Source: a virus. From it: a stretch of DNA of 28,591 nucleotides. A program made the translations under genes and the position numbers. The stretch spans positions 1-28,591 of the IMG/VR virus record IMGVR_UViG_3300046466_000226; one strand, written 5' to 3'. Below are positions 1-6,062 of this stretch, piece by piece (position 1 is the first letter of the stretch; the number at the start of each line of letters is the position of its first letter). The notes under the pieces were generated by a model. The model worked only from the letters and a program-made list of their open reading frames with translations. It had not been told where the DNA came from and searched no databases.

Positions 1-1
1 T

Positions 2-88
2 CAACTTGAACATATCGAAATCGCAGACATGTGTTGGGACATTATCGGTGTCCACTTCCCTGATATCATAGAAGCACTCAATGACTGA
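2..88 (+). CDS. C-terminal end of an unidentified upstream gene (partial)
   Basis: An open frame enters from the left edge and ends at TGA 86-88, giving the last 28 residues of a protein that ends in HFPDIIEALND. The next gene starts at ATG 81 inside it, an overlap of 8 bases, which is the packing seen throughout this window. The fragment is too short to assign a family. It could be an artefact, but the frame is open and the overlap geometry fits a real gene end. Confidence 0.55.
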   Translation, partial: QLEHIEIADMCWDIIGVHFPDIIEALND

Positions 89-743
89 GATTGTAATCCG
101 TAATAAAGAGTTTCTCAAAACTCTGGATGACACACTTGATAGATTTCTACCACACACCGACAAGATGATAGAACTTAGTTCGCATCTCGGCCCTGCTCCA
201 ATCGGAGAGGGTGAACAGTATTGTAAACCTGACCATCTGTGGGAAGTTATGGAACGAGACCACATTGGATTTCCTGAAGAGGGATATGGGTTTCAGGTGT
301 CGCATGGTGCATCTGTTCTTCCCGAAATATTTGAACCACTCAAACTATGGACAAAGAATGAACTGGTTCGTATCTTCGGTGCGAACAATAACTCTTTAAC
401 ATCATACTATCCGCCCAAAGGGTTTGTCGGTTGGCACACAAACTGGAATGCCTTTGGATATCAACTCATTCTCACATGGAGTGAGGGTGGTGATGGATAC
501 TTTACTTATTATGATAAGAAGAATGATGAGTTTGTCAAACACGAAGATGTCAAAGGATGGCAGGCTCGGTGGTATCGATTTGGTCGCTGGGACGAAGAAG
601 AACACCACTGTTGGCACGCTGCATGGACTGAATGTCCCCGTTTCACTCTTGCGTTTAAGTTTCCTTATGGAAACCTCACAGAGAAACACGACCAAGCATA
701 TGACGCAATCCAAGACTTAATATATGATATAGAAAATGGTTGA
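81..743 (+). CDS. 2OG-Fe(II) oxygenase-like protein with an HxN in place of HxD
   Basis: This 220-residue protein has a double-stranded beta-helix pattern typical of 2-oxoglutarate/Fe(II) dioxygenases. The proximal motif GWHTNWN (H119, N121) is followed by beta strands, and the distal part HAAWTECPRFTLAFKF offers H179 and R187, the usual positions for the third iron ligand and the 2OG-binding arginine. The family normally has HxD or HxE, so the HxN here is odd and may mean altered metal binding or a lost hydroxylase activity. The substrate cannot be told. Marine T4-like phages commonly carry several such genes, and this window has at least five more. The gene overlaps the previous one by 8 bases and ends on the -35 box of the next promoter. 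Confidence 0.7.
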   Translation: MTEIVIRNKEFLKTLDDTLDRFLPHTDKMIELSSHLGPAPIGEGEQYCKPDHLWEVMERDHIGFPEEGYGFQVSHGASVLPEIFEPLKLWTKNELVRIFGANNNSLTSYYPPKGFVGWHTNWNAFGYQLILTWSEGGDGYFTYYDKKNDEFVKHEDVKGWQARWYRFGRWDEEEHHCWHAAWTECPRFTLAFKFPYGNLTEKHDQAYDAIQDLIYDIENG

Positions 744-768
744 CAAACCTGTCTGGTTTTGATATAAT
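740..768 (+). promoter_or_regulatory. Consensus sigma70-type promoter
   Basis: TTGACA at 740-745 and TATAAT at 763-768 are separated by 17 bases, a perfect consensus match. The -35 box overlaps the TGA of the upstream gene. The -10 box ends directly before ATG 769, so transcription would begin near 775, at or beyond the first start codon of the following gene. Confidence 0.85.
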
Positions 769-1371
769 ATGAAAATGAAAAATGAAACTATTACAAGGAT
801 TGCCCTAGTAGGTCTACTAGCGTTTTCTGTATTCAGTGTTATAAACATTGCAGTTAATATATTTTTAACTGAGAAAGAAGTTTTGGTTCAACATGTTATG
901 AGTGAACCTAAAACTCTAATCATTGAAGAACTGCCTCACACACAAGATGATTTGGAATGTCTTGCACTTAATCTTTATCATGAAGCTCGAAACGAATTAG
1001 ATGCGGGACTATATGCAGTTGCGGATGTAACACAAAATCGTGTTGCAGACCCTAGATGGCCTAATACAATATGTGATGTTGTGTATGAGGCACAAATGTA
1101 TACTGGGGTCAGTGGTAAAGAGTTTCCTAAACGTAATCAGTGTCAATTCTCTTGGTATTGTGATGGTCGTGATGACGAACCCCGTCAAGGTAGGTCATGG
1201 GAAAAATCCAAATACATTGCAAGAATGTTCTTGACACACGATGAGTTTCGTGGTATAACAGAAGGTGCGACACACTATCATGCAACCTATGTGAGTCCTC
1301 GTTGGGCAACTGCAAAGGGTATGCATATGGTGGGTCAGATTGGTGAACATATATTTTATAGGTGGAAGTAA
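769..1371 (+). CDS. SleB-type cell wall hydrolase (candidate endolysin) with N-terminal membrane anchor
   Basis: Residues 8-34 form a hydrophobic segment (signal anchor or signal-arrest-release type). Residues 60-200 match the SleB/Hydrolase_2 family: LALNLYHEARNE with the presumed catalytic Glu72, VADVTQNRV, QCQFSWYCDG and ATHYHATYVSPRWA near the C-terminus. SleB enzymes cut peptidoglycan glycan strands, so this is the best candidate for the phage lysin, acting in the periplasm after export or membrane release. A perfect promoter abuts the start. Since transcription from it should begin near 775, that transcript would start at Met3 (ATG 775), either leaderless or with reliance on read-through from upstream. 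Either ATG leaves the membrane segment intact. Confidence 0.88.
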   Translation: MKMKNETITRIALVGLLAFSVFSVINIAVNIFLTEKEVLVQHVMSEPKTLIIEELPHTQDDLECLALNLYHEARNELDAGLYAVADVTQNRVADPRWPNTICDVVYEAQMYTGVSGKEFPKRNQCQFSWYCDGRDDEPRQGRSWEKSKYIARMFLTHDEFRGITEGATHYHATYVSPRWATAKGMHMVGQIGEHIFYRWK

Positions 1372-1658
1372 TGATGATTCAATACAAATACGATGAAGAC
1401 ATGTATCTTGACGAGTTGACTGCATATGTCGATGCAACATATGGCGAACACTACTCACAGAACAAATATCAAGCAACCGAATTTATTATTGACGGTGGTC
1501 ATGGTGACGGTTTCTGTATCGGTAATATTCTAAAGTATGCACAACGATATGGTAACAAAGATGGTTACAATCGTAAAGACCTGTTGAAAGTGTTGCACTA
1601 TGCACTCATTCAACTTCACGTTCATGATGCTTATGGGAGAGACGACAATGAATCGTAA
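1371..1658 (+). CDS. DUF3310 phage protein
   Basis: The 95-residue product carries the DUF3310 signature around TEFIIDGGHGDGFCIGNILK, followed by YAQRYGNKDG and a helix with KVLHYALIQLH. DUF3310 proteins are small, widespread phage proteins, often near nucleotide metabolism genes, with no settled function. ATG 1371 overlaps the upstream TAA (TAATG) and has AGGTGG about 6 bases ahead, so it is preferred over GTG 1362; ATG 1374 is also possible. An N-terminal extension of about 30 acidic residues precedes the domain. Confidence 0.75.
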   Translation: MMIQYKYDEDMYLDELTAYVDATYGEHYSQNKYQATEFIIDGGHGDGFCIGNILKYAQRYGNKDGYNRKDLLKVLHYALIQLHVHDAYGRDDNES

Positions 1659-1878
1659 ATTAAAACGCACAACAGATGTTGCAATTAAGGGCGTCAAGTA
1701 TATTGACGCAGAAATGAATATGTGGGCAGACAAGTATTCTGGTGGTGGTGCAATACCTAAATCGGTTAAAAGAAGAGTCGCTCGTCTGGTTGAGGCTCGA
1801 AAAGTTGCTGTTGAAAAAGAAAACACTACACCCGAACCTTTGAATGAAATCGAACAAAAAATTCAAGAAATGGCTTGA
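1648..1878 (+). CDS. Small basic hypothetical protein
   Basis: ATG 1648 gives a 76-residue protein starting MNRKLKRTTDVAIKGVKYID. GGGAGAG lies about 7 bases upstream of the ATG, and the start overlaps the DUF3310 gene by 11 bases, suggesting translational coupling. The product is lysine/arginine rich in its first two thirds and ends in an acidic helix. No family is recognised. Its TGA overlaps the -35 box of the next promoter, the same arrangement as at 740. Confidence 0.6.
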   Translation: MNRKLKRTTDVAIKGVKYIDAEMNMWADKYSGGGAIPKSVKRRVARLVEARKVAVEKENTTPEPLNEIEQKIQEMA

Positions 1879-1903
1879 CAATTTCTTTTTGTTATGATAT
1901 TAT
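1875..1903 (+). promoter_or_regulatory. Sigma70-type promoter with inverted repeat over the -10
   Basis: TTGACA at 1875-1880 is followed after 17 bases by TATTAT at 1898-1903. An inverted repeat, ATGATA (1894-1899) and TATCAT (1908-1913), spans the -10 and the expected start site near 1909, so a repressor could bind here. It drives a long leader before the gene at 2028. Confidence 0.75.
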
Positions 1904-1908
1904 AAGTT

Positions 1909-2027
1909 ATCATCGGAATTAAGGATGGTTGGCTACAGTAAAGTTCCTCGATTGAGGTGTAGGGTGCGTGTTTCCAATGATATTTTATAATGTTGTTTTG
2001 AATATGAAATTCACGAAAGGAAAAGTT
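1909..2027 (+). promoter_or_regulatory. Long, apparently structured 5' leader
   Basis: About 120 bases lie between the expected start of transcription and ATG 2028. In the middle, CTACA (1933-1937) pairs with TGTAG (1958-1962), enclosing an 8-base bulge and a tight hairpin CCTC-GATT-GAGG (1946-1957). The stems stack directly on the 3' side. This could be a regulatory RNA element or simply an mRNA leader fold. It matches no riboswitch class I can recognise. Confidence 0.35.
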
Positions 2028-2306
2028 ATGAATTTTGTTACTGGTAATTTTGATATTGTAGGAACACATCTACAAGGAACAATCAACACATCATACAATC
2101 GTTTGGTTGATGTGTTTGGTAAACCCACAGAGTTTGCATCTGATGATGGTAAAGTCCAAGCAGAATGGGCAATCAAGTTCAATGATGGAACTCTCGCCAC
2201 AGTCTATGACTGGAAAGAAGATAAGTCAATGTATGAGGTTCGTGAATGGCACATTGGTGGTTATTCAGATGCCGCTGTTATGAATGTTGTGGATGAAGTG
2301 ATATGA
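2028..2306 (+). CDS. Conserved phage protein of unknown function
   Basis: ATG 2028 is chosen over upstream starts because GAAAGGAAAAG lies just before it. The 92-residue product has the pattern TSYNRLVDVFGKPTE, AEWAIKFNDGTLATVYDWK, EVREWHIGGYSDAA, resembling a small alpha/beta protein found repeatedly in marine T4-like phages (recalled, not verified here). No enzyme motif is evident. It begins a short unit behind the 1875 promoter and overlaps the next gene by an ATGA. Confidence 0.7.
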   Translation: MNFVTGNFDIVGTHLQGTINTSYNRLVDVFGKPTEFASDDGKVQAEWAIKFNDGTLATVYDWKEDKSMYEVREWHIGGYSDAAVMNVVDEVI

Positions 2307-2509
2307 AGTTTCTTCTGATTGTCGCTTCAATGAATATGGAAATATTGTATCCGTCAGAAGAGATGTGTGATTTGGCGGCAATAAAGTTCCGTGAACTCTA
2401 CAAGGAGGCAATCTGTGTTCCTGCTGGGATACAAGAAGAAGACCAGATGGTCAAGATGTTTAGATTGATGAAGGAGTTTGTTGAAAATGTCGAACCAAAG
2501 AGCCGCTAA
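2303..2509 (+). CDS. Small hypothetical protein
   Basis: A 68-residue, mostly helical acidic protein starts at ATG 2303 within an ATGA overlap. The first ten residues (MKFLLIVASM) are hydrophobic but too short for a clear membrane segment, and look more like a beta strand. No family is recognised. Coupling to the genes on both sides suggests a real gene. Confidence 0.55.
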   Translation: MKFLLIVASMNMEILYPSEEMCDLAAIKFRELYKEAICVPAGIQEEDQMVKMFRLMKEFVENVEPKSR

Positions 2510-2693
2510 AAAATCCAAACCTATGGGTGACGGAAACCTGATGAAGACTATGTTGTTCTTCAAGGCATGTAAAGAAGTTCTTGAAGAGTATGGTCATGAT
2601 GATGCTGCATTCTACTTTGAACAGTTAGAAACGCACATGCGAGATGGTGGCACTCTTGACCAGAACAAAGCGGGAAATATTCTTGGAGTATAA
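2487..2693 (+). CDS. Small hypothetical protein
   Basis: ATG 2487 with AAGGAG at 2471-2476 gives a 68-residue protein: a lysine-rich start (MSNQRAAKKSKP), then two amphipathic helices (LFFKACKEVLEEYG and AAFYFEQLETHM). TTG 2478 would add only three residues. It overlaps the upstream gene by 23 bases, and its stop lies inside the late-promoter octamer that precedes the tmRNA. Function unknown. Confidence 0.6.
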   Translation: MSNQRAAKKSKPMGDGNLMKTMLFFKACKEVLEEYGHDDAAFYFEQLETHMRDGGTLDQNKAGNILGV

Positions 2694-2696
2694 ATA
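2689..2696 (+). promoter_or_regulatory. T4-type late promoter upstream of tmRNA
   Basis: TATAAATA, the T4 late promoter -10 octamer, lies in non-coding DNA just before the tmRNA acceptor piece. Transcription would start near 2702. No -35 box is expected for this class, which needs phage sigma (gp55) and clamp functions not seen in this window. Confidence 0.6.
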
Positions 2697-2732
2697 ATGG
2701 TGTTAATTCATAGATTTTTATCGTATTCGTTG

Positions 2733-2993
2733 AAGCAAACTGAAAGATAGACTGGACGGGGGTGCGATACCCCCCGCCTCCACCAAACCCCCTCTGAGGG
2801 GGCGAAATAGGTTCGACAGGTATCAAGTAGGAATGTGGAGAATAGGTGCGGAAGCCACCTGTGAGTCGGACGGGCAATCCCATCCGCAAGAGCGCAACAA
2901 ACTCGTAAGTGCAAACGATAATTACGCACATGAGGATTACGCCCTCGCGGCATAATCTTCGGGGTCAGGGGACGCCTAGCAACAGAAGTCCCC
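2733..2993 (+). ncRNA. ssrA: Circularly permuted two-piece tmRNA
   Basis: The acceptor piece comes first. Its T arm is GGGGG (2758-2762), a 7-base loop, CCCCC (2770-2774); then CGCCTCC and ACCA end at 2785. After a 12-base spacer (2786-2797) the coding piece starts with GGGGGCG (2798-2804), which pairs perfectly with CGCCUCC, giving a G3:U70 wobble, the alanine identity element. The typical tmRNA 5' sequence GAAATAGGTTCGACAGG follows. The tag frame at 2911-2955 reads ANDNYAHEDYALAA then TAA, with the usual GTAAGT before the resume codon. A closing hairpin GGGGAC/GTCCCC (2968-2993) contains CCTAGCAACAGAA. The 5' end of the acceptor piece is uncertain by about 15 bases. The T loop reads TGCGATA rather than TTCRANY. 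Its likely role is rescue and tagging of stalled ribosomes; no smpB is present here. Confidence 0.95.
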
Positions 2994-3014
2994 ACTTTTA
3001 TATTAGGAGATATC

Positions 3015-3452
3015 ATGATTAGATTTATTACATTATTTGTGGCGTTAGTATTCACTACGCCAGCATATGCAGAAGAAACAATTGTTGAAATGTTGAATAA
3101 ACGAGACGATGGCGCTCGTATGGTATATTCAGAAGATGTTACATACATCAATGCAGGCGACACAATCAAATGGTTGCCGACTGATAAAGGTCACAATGTT
3201 GAGTTTATTGCAGGGCCAGAAGGTTATGAATTACCCAAACGTTCTAAGTTCAACAAAGAAGTCTCATTGACATTCGATGTGCCGGGCGTATATTTGTATC
3301 AATGCACACCTCATAAGGGTATGGGTATGATTGCACTTGTTGTTGTTGGTAATGATACATCGAATTTGGCACAAGTTGCGGCGACTAAAGTATTTGGTGG
3401 TAGTAAGAAGAAGTTACAAACTCTTGCTGCTGGAGTATCTTTAGGTAAATAA
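3015..3452 (+). CDS. Pseudoazurin (periplasmic blue copper protein)
   Basis: The 145-residue product has a signal peptide cleaved after AYA (residue 19), then a cupredoxin fold. Motifs match pseudoazurin closely: MLNKRDDGARMVY, PTDKGHNVEFI with copper ligand H60, and VYLYQCTPHKGMGM with C97, H100 and M105 in the family spacing. The C-terminal helix NLAQVAATK is also typical. Pseudoazurins shuttle one electron in the periplasm, for example to copper nitrite reductase or cytochrome oxidases. In a phage this would be an auxiliary metabolic gene, comparable in idea to plastocyanin in cyanophages. AGGAG at 3006-3010 supports the start. It sits directly after the tmRNA and may be co-transcribed from the late promoter at 2689. 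Confidence 0.9.
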   Translation: MIRFITLFVALVFTTPAYAEETIVEMLNKRDDGARMVYSEDVTYINAGDTIKWLPTDKGHNVEFIAGPEGYELPKRSKFNKEVSLTFDVPGVYLYQCTPHKGMGMIALVVVGNDTSNLAQVAATKVFGGSKKKLQTLAAGVSLGK

Positions 3453-3453
3453 A

Positions 3454-3549
3454 ATGGATAAGTTTGGATTTATTATTGATAAAGTAAGCGTTAAAGTTAT
3501 TTTACTATTACTTGCCTATGTTGGTATTTTATTTTGGAGTGTAAAATGA
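3454..3549 (+). CDS. 31-residue single-pass membrane peptide
   Basis: ATG 3454, one base after the pseudoazurin stop, encodes 31 residues: a charged start MDKFGFIIDK and a hydrophobic helix ending AYVGILFWSVK. The TGA overlaps ATG 3546 of the next membrane protein (ATGA), which argues that it is translated. Function unknown; a small membrane partner of the next gene is plausible. Confidence 0.45.
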   Translation: MDKFGFIIDKVSVKVILLLLAYVGILFWSVK

Positions 3550-3863
3550 GAAAATTTATTTATGATAGTTGGAATACAATCTTCGACCACAATATGAGCC
3601 CCTTGAAAAATATTCCTGATGTCCATGTAAGACATATGGTTTTACAAGTGCTCGCTTATATGTGGGTTATTGCATTTAGTGTTGCAATCGGTAGTTGGTC
3701 TGGATTTCTTTGGTCGATGTTGGGTCACATTGCACTGCTTACCGCAATCACAGTAACAGTAGCAACATATAAGGTTGCAGAAATAAGACCAAATACGTTT
3801 TTGGAATGGGGTTACAATCCTTCACCAAATCCAGGCAGAAGAGTTGATGGAGAACACGAATAA
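3546..3863 (+). CDS. Two-pass membrane protein of unknown function
   Basis: The 105-residue product has two hydrophobic spans, about residues 32-50 and 54-75, flanked by polar ends (MRKFIYDSW and a proline-rich basic tail). No family is recognised. It follows pseudoazurin and the 31-residue peptide in an apparent operon, so a role in the host membrane or electron transfer can be imagined but is not shown. ATG 3546 is preferred over TTG 3534 because of the ATGA coupling. Confidence 0.6.
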   Translation: MRKFIYDSWNTIFDHNMSPLKNIPDVHVRHMVLQVLAYMWVIAFSVAIGSWSGFLWSMLGHIALLTAITVTVATYKVAEIRPNTFLEWGYNPSPNPGRRVDGEHE

Positions 3864-3870
3864 TCCTAAC

Positions 3871-3947
3871 GGGGTTTAGCACAGTCTGGTAGTGCGCTCG
3901 CTTTGGGAGCGAGAGGTCGGAAGTTCGAATCTTCCAACCCCGACCAA
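3871..3947 (+). tRNA. tRNA-Pro(UGG) with encoded CCA
   Basis: A full 77-base cloverleaf is visible: acceptor CGGGGTT/AACCCCG with the C1:G72 pair typical of bacterial tRNA-Pro, D arm with GGTAG, anticodon stem CTCGC/GCGAG with loop TTTGGGA (anticodon TGG), T arm GGAAG-TTCGAAT-CTTCC, and ACCA at 3944-3947. Phage tRNAs often supplement host pools for late-gene codons. Confidence 0.96.
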
Positions 3948-3967
3948 CAAATAGGATATATAGTTGT

Positions 3968-4996
3968 ATGAAAGTAAGAACTCTAAAAAACAACGCAGTC
4001 GAAGCTTATGACTTTGATATCTACTCTGACGAGAATATCGCAGACTTGGGTAGACTTGTCGCGAATGAGTCTGTCGTTCTGGTAGACCAGAAACTAGACC
4101 AGAAGAGAACCTATGATGTTCAGATGCAGTGGGGTAGTCCCGCACACTCAATCGTTCACCTTGCCACATCGGTAGGGACAATGAAGGGTGTTCATTGGAA
4201 TAGTCTTCGACTGAATATTCTTAACGGTTCATCAGAGATTGAACCAGACTATCGCAACACCATGTCGGTTGTTACCTATCAGAGAAATAAGAAAGGTAGA
4301 CCGAAGGGTGTTTTTGCGAATGGCATATTGGGTTGGCACAGTGACCAAGTTGCCCTCAATGATGGAGACCGTATCATTGGTTTGGTTTCGGTTGAACATA
4401 CCGAAGGGTCACAGACTGCATTTCTTTGCACCAAAGAAGCATATAACAAACTGAATCACGAAGACAGAACGATGGTTGATGAACTCCAGAGTGTGTATCG
4501 TTGGAACAGAAAAAACTTTACGGGTAATCTGATTGACGAACAGAAACAGATGGTCAGATATAATCAAGTCCCTGTCGATGGTATGATGTGTAAACTACAA
4601 CAGTCAACACCGTCTGGTGTGAAGGGTATTCACTTCCCTGGCACTCTCTTCCATAAGTTCGATGGTATGACCGAAGAAGAAAGTCTGAAGTTCAAGGAAT
4701 ATCTCTGGGAGAAAATCAATCGGCCTGAATACATCTACACTCACGACTGGAAGGACGGTCAGGTTGTCTACATGGAACAGAACATCACTCTACACGCCCG
4801 TCCAACCGATATCATAGATGGTAATATGCGTAAGTTGTGGCGTAATATTTCATATATGGACAAACTATATTCAGGCGAGGGCCACAAAGATGAGTATACG
4901 GTGGACGGTAAAGTAATGGACGGTTCTGAATTCTTAACTTTGGTTGATGATATTCGAAGAGAAGAGTATGAGTCTGGAAGAAAAATTGCTGTCTAA
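3968..4996 (+). CDS. TauD/TfdA-type 2OG-Fe(II) dioxygenase
   Basis: The 342-residue length and layout fit the TauD/TfdA/gamma-butyrobetaine hydroxylase family. The proximal iron motif is GWHSDQ (H124, D126). The distal histidine lies in [10 protein letters not shown] (H276), followed by R288 and R292 at the spacing of the 2OG-binding arginines. These enzymes hydroxylate small molecules such as taurine, carnitine precursors or amino acids, using O2 and 2-oxoglutarate, in the cytoplasm. The substrate cannot be read from the sequence. The start at ATG 3968 follows the tRNA by 20 bases. The gene overlaps the next by 29 bases. Confidence 0.88.
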   Translation: MKVRTLKNNAVEAYDFDIYSDENIADLGRLVANESVVLVDQKLDQKRTYDVQMQWGSPAHSIVHLATSVGTMKGVHWNSLRLNILNGSSEIEPDYRNTMSVVTYQRNKKGRPKGVFANGILGWHSDQVALNDGDRIIGLVSVEHTEGSQTAFLCTKEAYNKLNHEDRTMVDELQSVYRWNRKNFTGNLIDEQKQMVRYNQVPVDGMMCKLQQSTPSGVKGIHFPGTLFHKFDGMTEEESLKFKEYLWEKINRPEYIYTHDWKDGQVVYMEQNITLHARPTDIIDGNMRKLWRNISYMDKLYSGEGHKDEYTVDGKVMDGSEFLTLVDDIRREEYESGRKIAV

Positions 4997-5429
4997 CATC
5001 GATACTCTTCTAACAGACTATCGTGTAGTAAAAGACAAATCAAAGAGAATACCAAATAAAGAACAGAACTCGTTTGGTAAGGGATGGGATACTGTCATAC
5101 TAAAATACGGTAGACCTTCTAAAATCAGTTATCTGATACCAAATACTTTTGAACTATTATTAGATGAGAGAATACGAGCCGCGCACTTTATAACTCTCTA
5201 TCCTAAATCGTTTGTTCCCGCCAACACAAAAATCAAATACTATGATGATGCAGTGGTTCATCATATACCTTTGATTATTCCAGAAGGTGAAACTGGAATG
5301 ATATTTTCAGATAATTATGAACTCAAGAAGTGGAAGATGGGTGAAACACTCACCTATGATGGAAGTAGAACATATGCGGGGTATAACTTTACTGACGAGG
5401 AACGAGTTATACTTCATATAGTTCAATAG
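4968..5429 (+). CDS. Degenerate Asp/Asn beta-hydroxylase-like protein
   Basis: The C-terminal half of this 153-residue protein looks like the aspartyl/asparaginyl beta-hydroxylase fold: VVHHIPLIIPEGETGMIF, then YELKKWKMGETLTYDG and NFTDEERVILHIVQ, where FDxxxxHxxxN and ERhxLhxD are usual. The iron ligands appear missing: no HxD precedes HHIPL (KYYDD stands there), and the expected distal histidine is a tyrosine in RTYAGYN. It may be a non-catalytic relative or a binding protein. ATG 4968 with GAAGAG ahead is the likely start. It overlaps the TauD gene and is followed by a terminator, so the two form one unit. Confidence 0.6.
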   Translation: MSLEEKLLSNIDTLLTDYRVVKDKSKRIPNKEQNSFGKGWDTVILKYGRPSKISYLIPNTFELLLDERIRAAHFITLYPKSFVPANTKIKYYDDAVVHHIPLIIPEGETGMIFSDNYELKKWKMGETLTYDGSRTYAGYNFTDEERVILHIVQ

Positions 5430-5456
5430 ATACGGTTGGTCGCGAAATAGACCCGC

Positions 5457-5487
5457 GAGACGCCCACGGTTAGCGTCTCATTTTTTT
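5457..5487 (+). terminator. Rho-independent terminator
   Basis: A 7-bp stem GAGACGC (5457-5463) / GCGTCTC (5473-5479) with a 9-base loop is followed by A and seven Ts. A second, overlapping stem TCGCG/CGCGA (5440-5458) lies just upstream. It separates the dioxygenase unit from the curli operon. Confidence 0.9.
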
Positions 5488-5508
5488 GTCCATTAAGACC
5501 TCTTTGCG

Positions 5509-5516
5509 TATAAATA
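5509..5516 (+). promoter_or_regulatory. T4-type late promoter of the curli operon
   Basis: TATAAATA at 5509-5516, between a strong terminator and the first gene at 5533, is well placed to drive the operon up to about 11397. Transcription would begin near 5522, leaving GAGGT (5522-5526) as ribosome site. No sigma70 boxes are seen here. Confidence 0.7.
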
Positions 5517-5532
5517 GGCATGAGGTAAGTAA

Positions 5533-5814
5533 ATGGAACAAGTGTTCACAATCATTGCTGAACTGGGTTTCCCTATTGCTGCCGCCTTAATTGGTGGTTT
5601 TTTTATGTTTCTGACCCTACGATATATCATGGATGGTGTTATCGGTCAGGTGAAGGGAATACACGGTATCGTATCAGCACTCGATAATCGAGTAAAGACG
5701 ATGAATCATGACCTGATTCGTCTCGATACAACTATGTGTGTCGTTTTAGGAATAAGACCAGACCTGAATCGTATCTCCCGCGCAGACGGTAAAAACGATG
5801 CGAGGAGAGACTGA
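5533..5814 (+). CDS. Small membrane/coiled-coil protein, YvrJ/holin-like
   Basis: The 93-residue product begins with a hydrophobic span (ELGFPIAAALIGGFFMFLTL, residues 10-29), then an amphipathic heptad segment (HGIVSALDNRVKTMNHDLIR) and a basic tail. The layout resembles small YvrJ/BhlA-type holin-like phage proteins. It and the next gene share the FGFPI/LGFPI start and a coiled coil with a D(L/I)IRL motif, so they are tandem paralogues. They lead the curli operon, so a role in membrane assembly or release is possible. GAGG seven bases before ATG 5533 supports the start. Confidence 0.65.
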   Translation: MEQVFTIIAELGFPIAAALIGGFFMFLTLRYIMDGVIGQVKGIHGIVSALDNRVKTMNHDLIRLDTTMCVVLGIRPDLNRISRADGKNDARRD

Positions 5815-6062
5815 TGGATGTTATAACCGCAATTAAAGATTTCGGTTTTCCTATTGTAGCGGCGGTTGGTATGTTGTATATGATTTATTTCGTCTGGAAA
5901 ACAATTACAGAGAAGATTGAAGTCTTTCTATCTGAAACTCAAACTACACTGGTTGGTTTGATTGACCGTGTTCGTATGTTGGACAATGATATCATTCGTC
6001 TACAACAAAAACTTGATACAGCGATTGAAGTAAAGAGAAGAGAAGATGAATCAAAAGAATAG
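5814..6062 (+). CDS. Small membrane/coiled-coil protein, paralogue of the preceding gene
   Basis: This 82-residue protein has the same plan as its neighbour: KDFGFPIVAAVGMLYMIYF as membrane span (residues 8-26), then a coiled coil (LIDRVRMLDNDIIRLQQKL). It starts in a TGATG overlap and overlaps csgF by 17 bases. It lacks the signal peptide and cysteines expected of CsgE, so it is not an evident CsgE replacement. Holin-like or accessory membrane function is inferred. Confidence 0.65.
   Translation: MDVITAIKDFGFPIVAAVGMLYMIYFVWKTITEKIEVFLSETQTTLVGLIDRVRMLDNDIIRLQQKLDTAIEVKRREDESKE

Noticed and set aside
1909-2027. Glutamine, SAM or preQ1 riboswitch in the leader before 2028
   Set aside because: I could not match the conserved core of any of these classes; only a local fold is supported.
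2708-3169. 153-codon minus-strand frame over the tmRNA and pseudoazurin start
   Set aside because: The tmRNA structure and the pseudoazurin signal peptide explain the DNA; the frame has no recognisable domain.
5814-6062. Possible CsgE gene next to csgF
   Set aside because: There is no signal peptide and the protein is a membrane span plus coiled coil, like the gene before it; CsgE is a soluble periplasmic protein.
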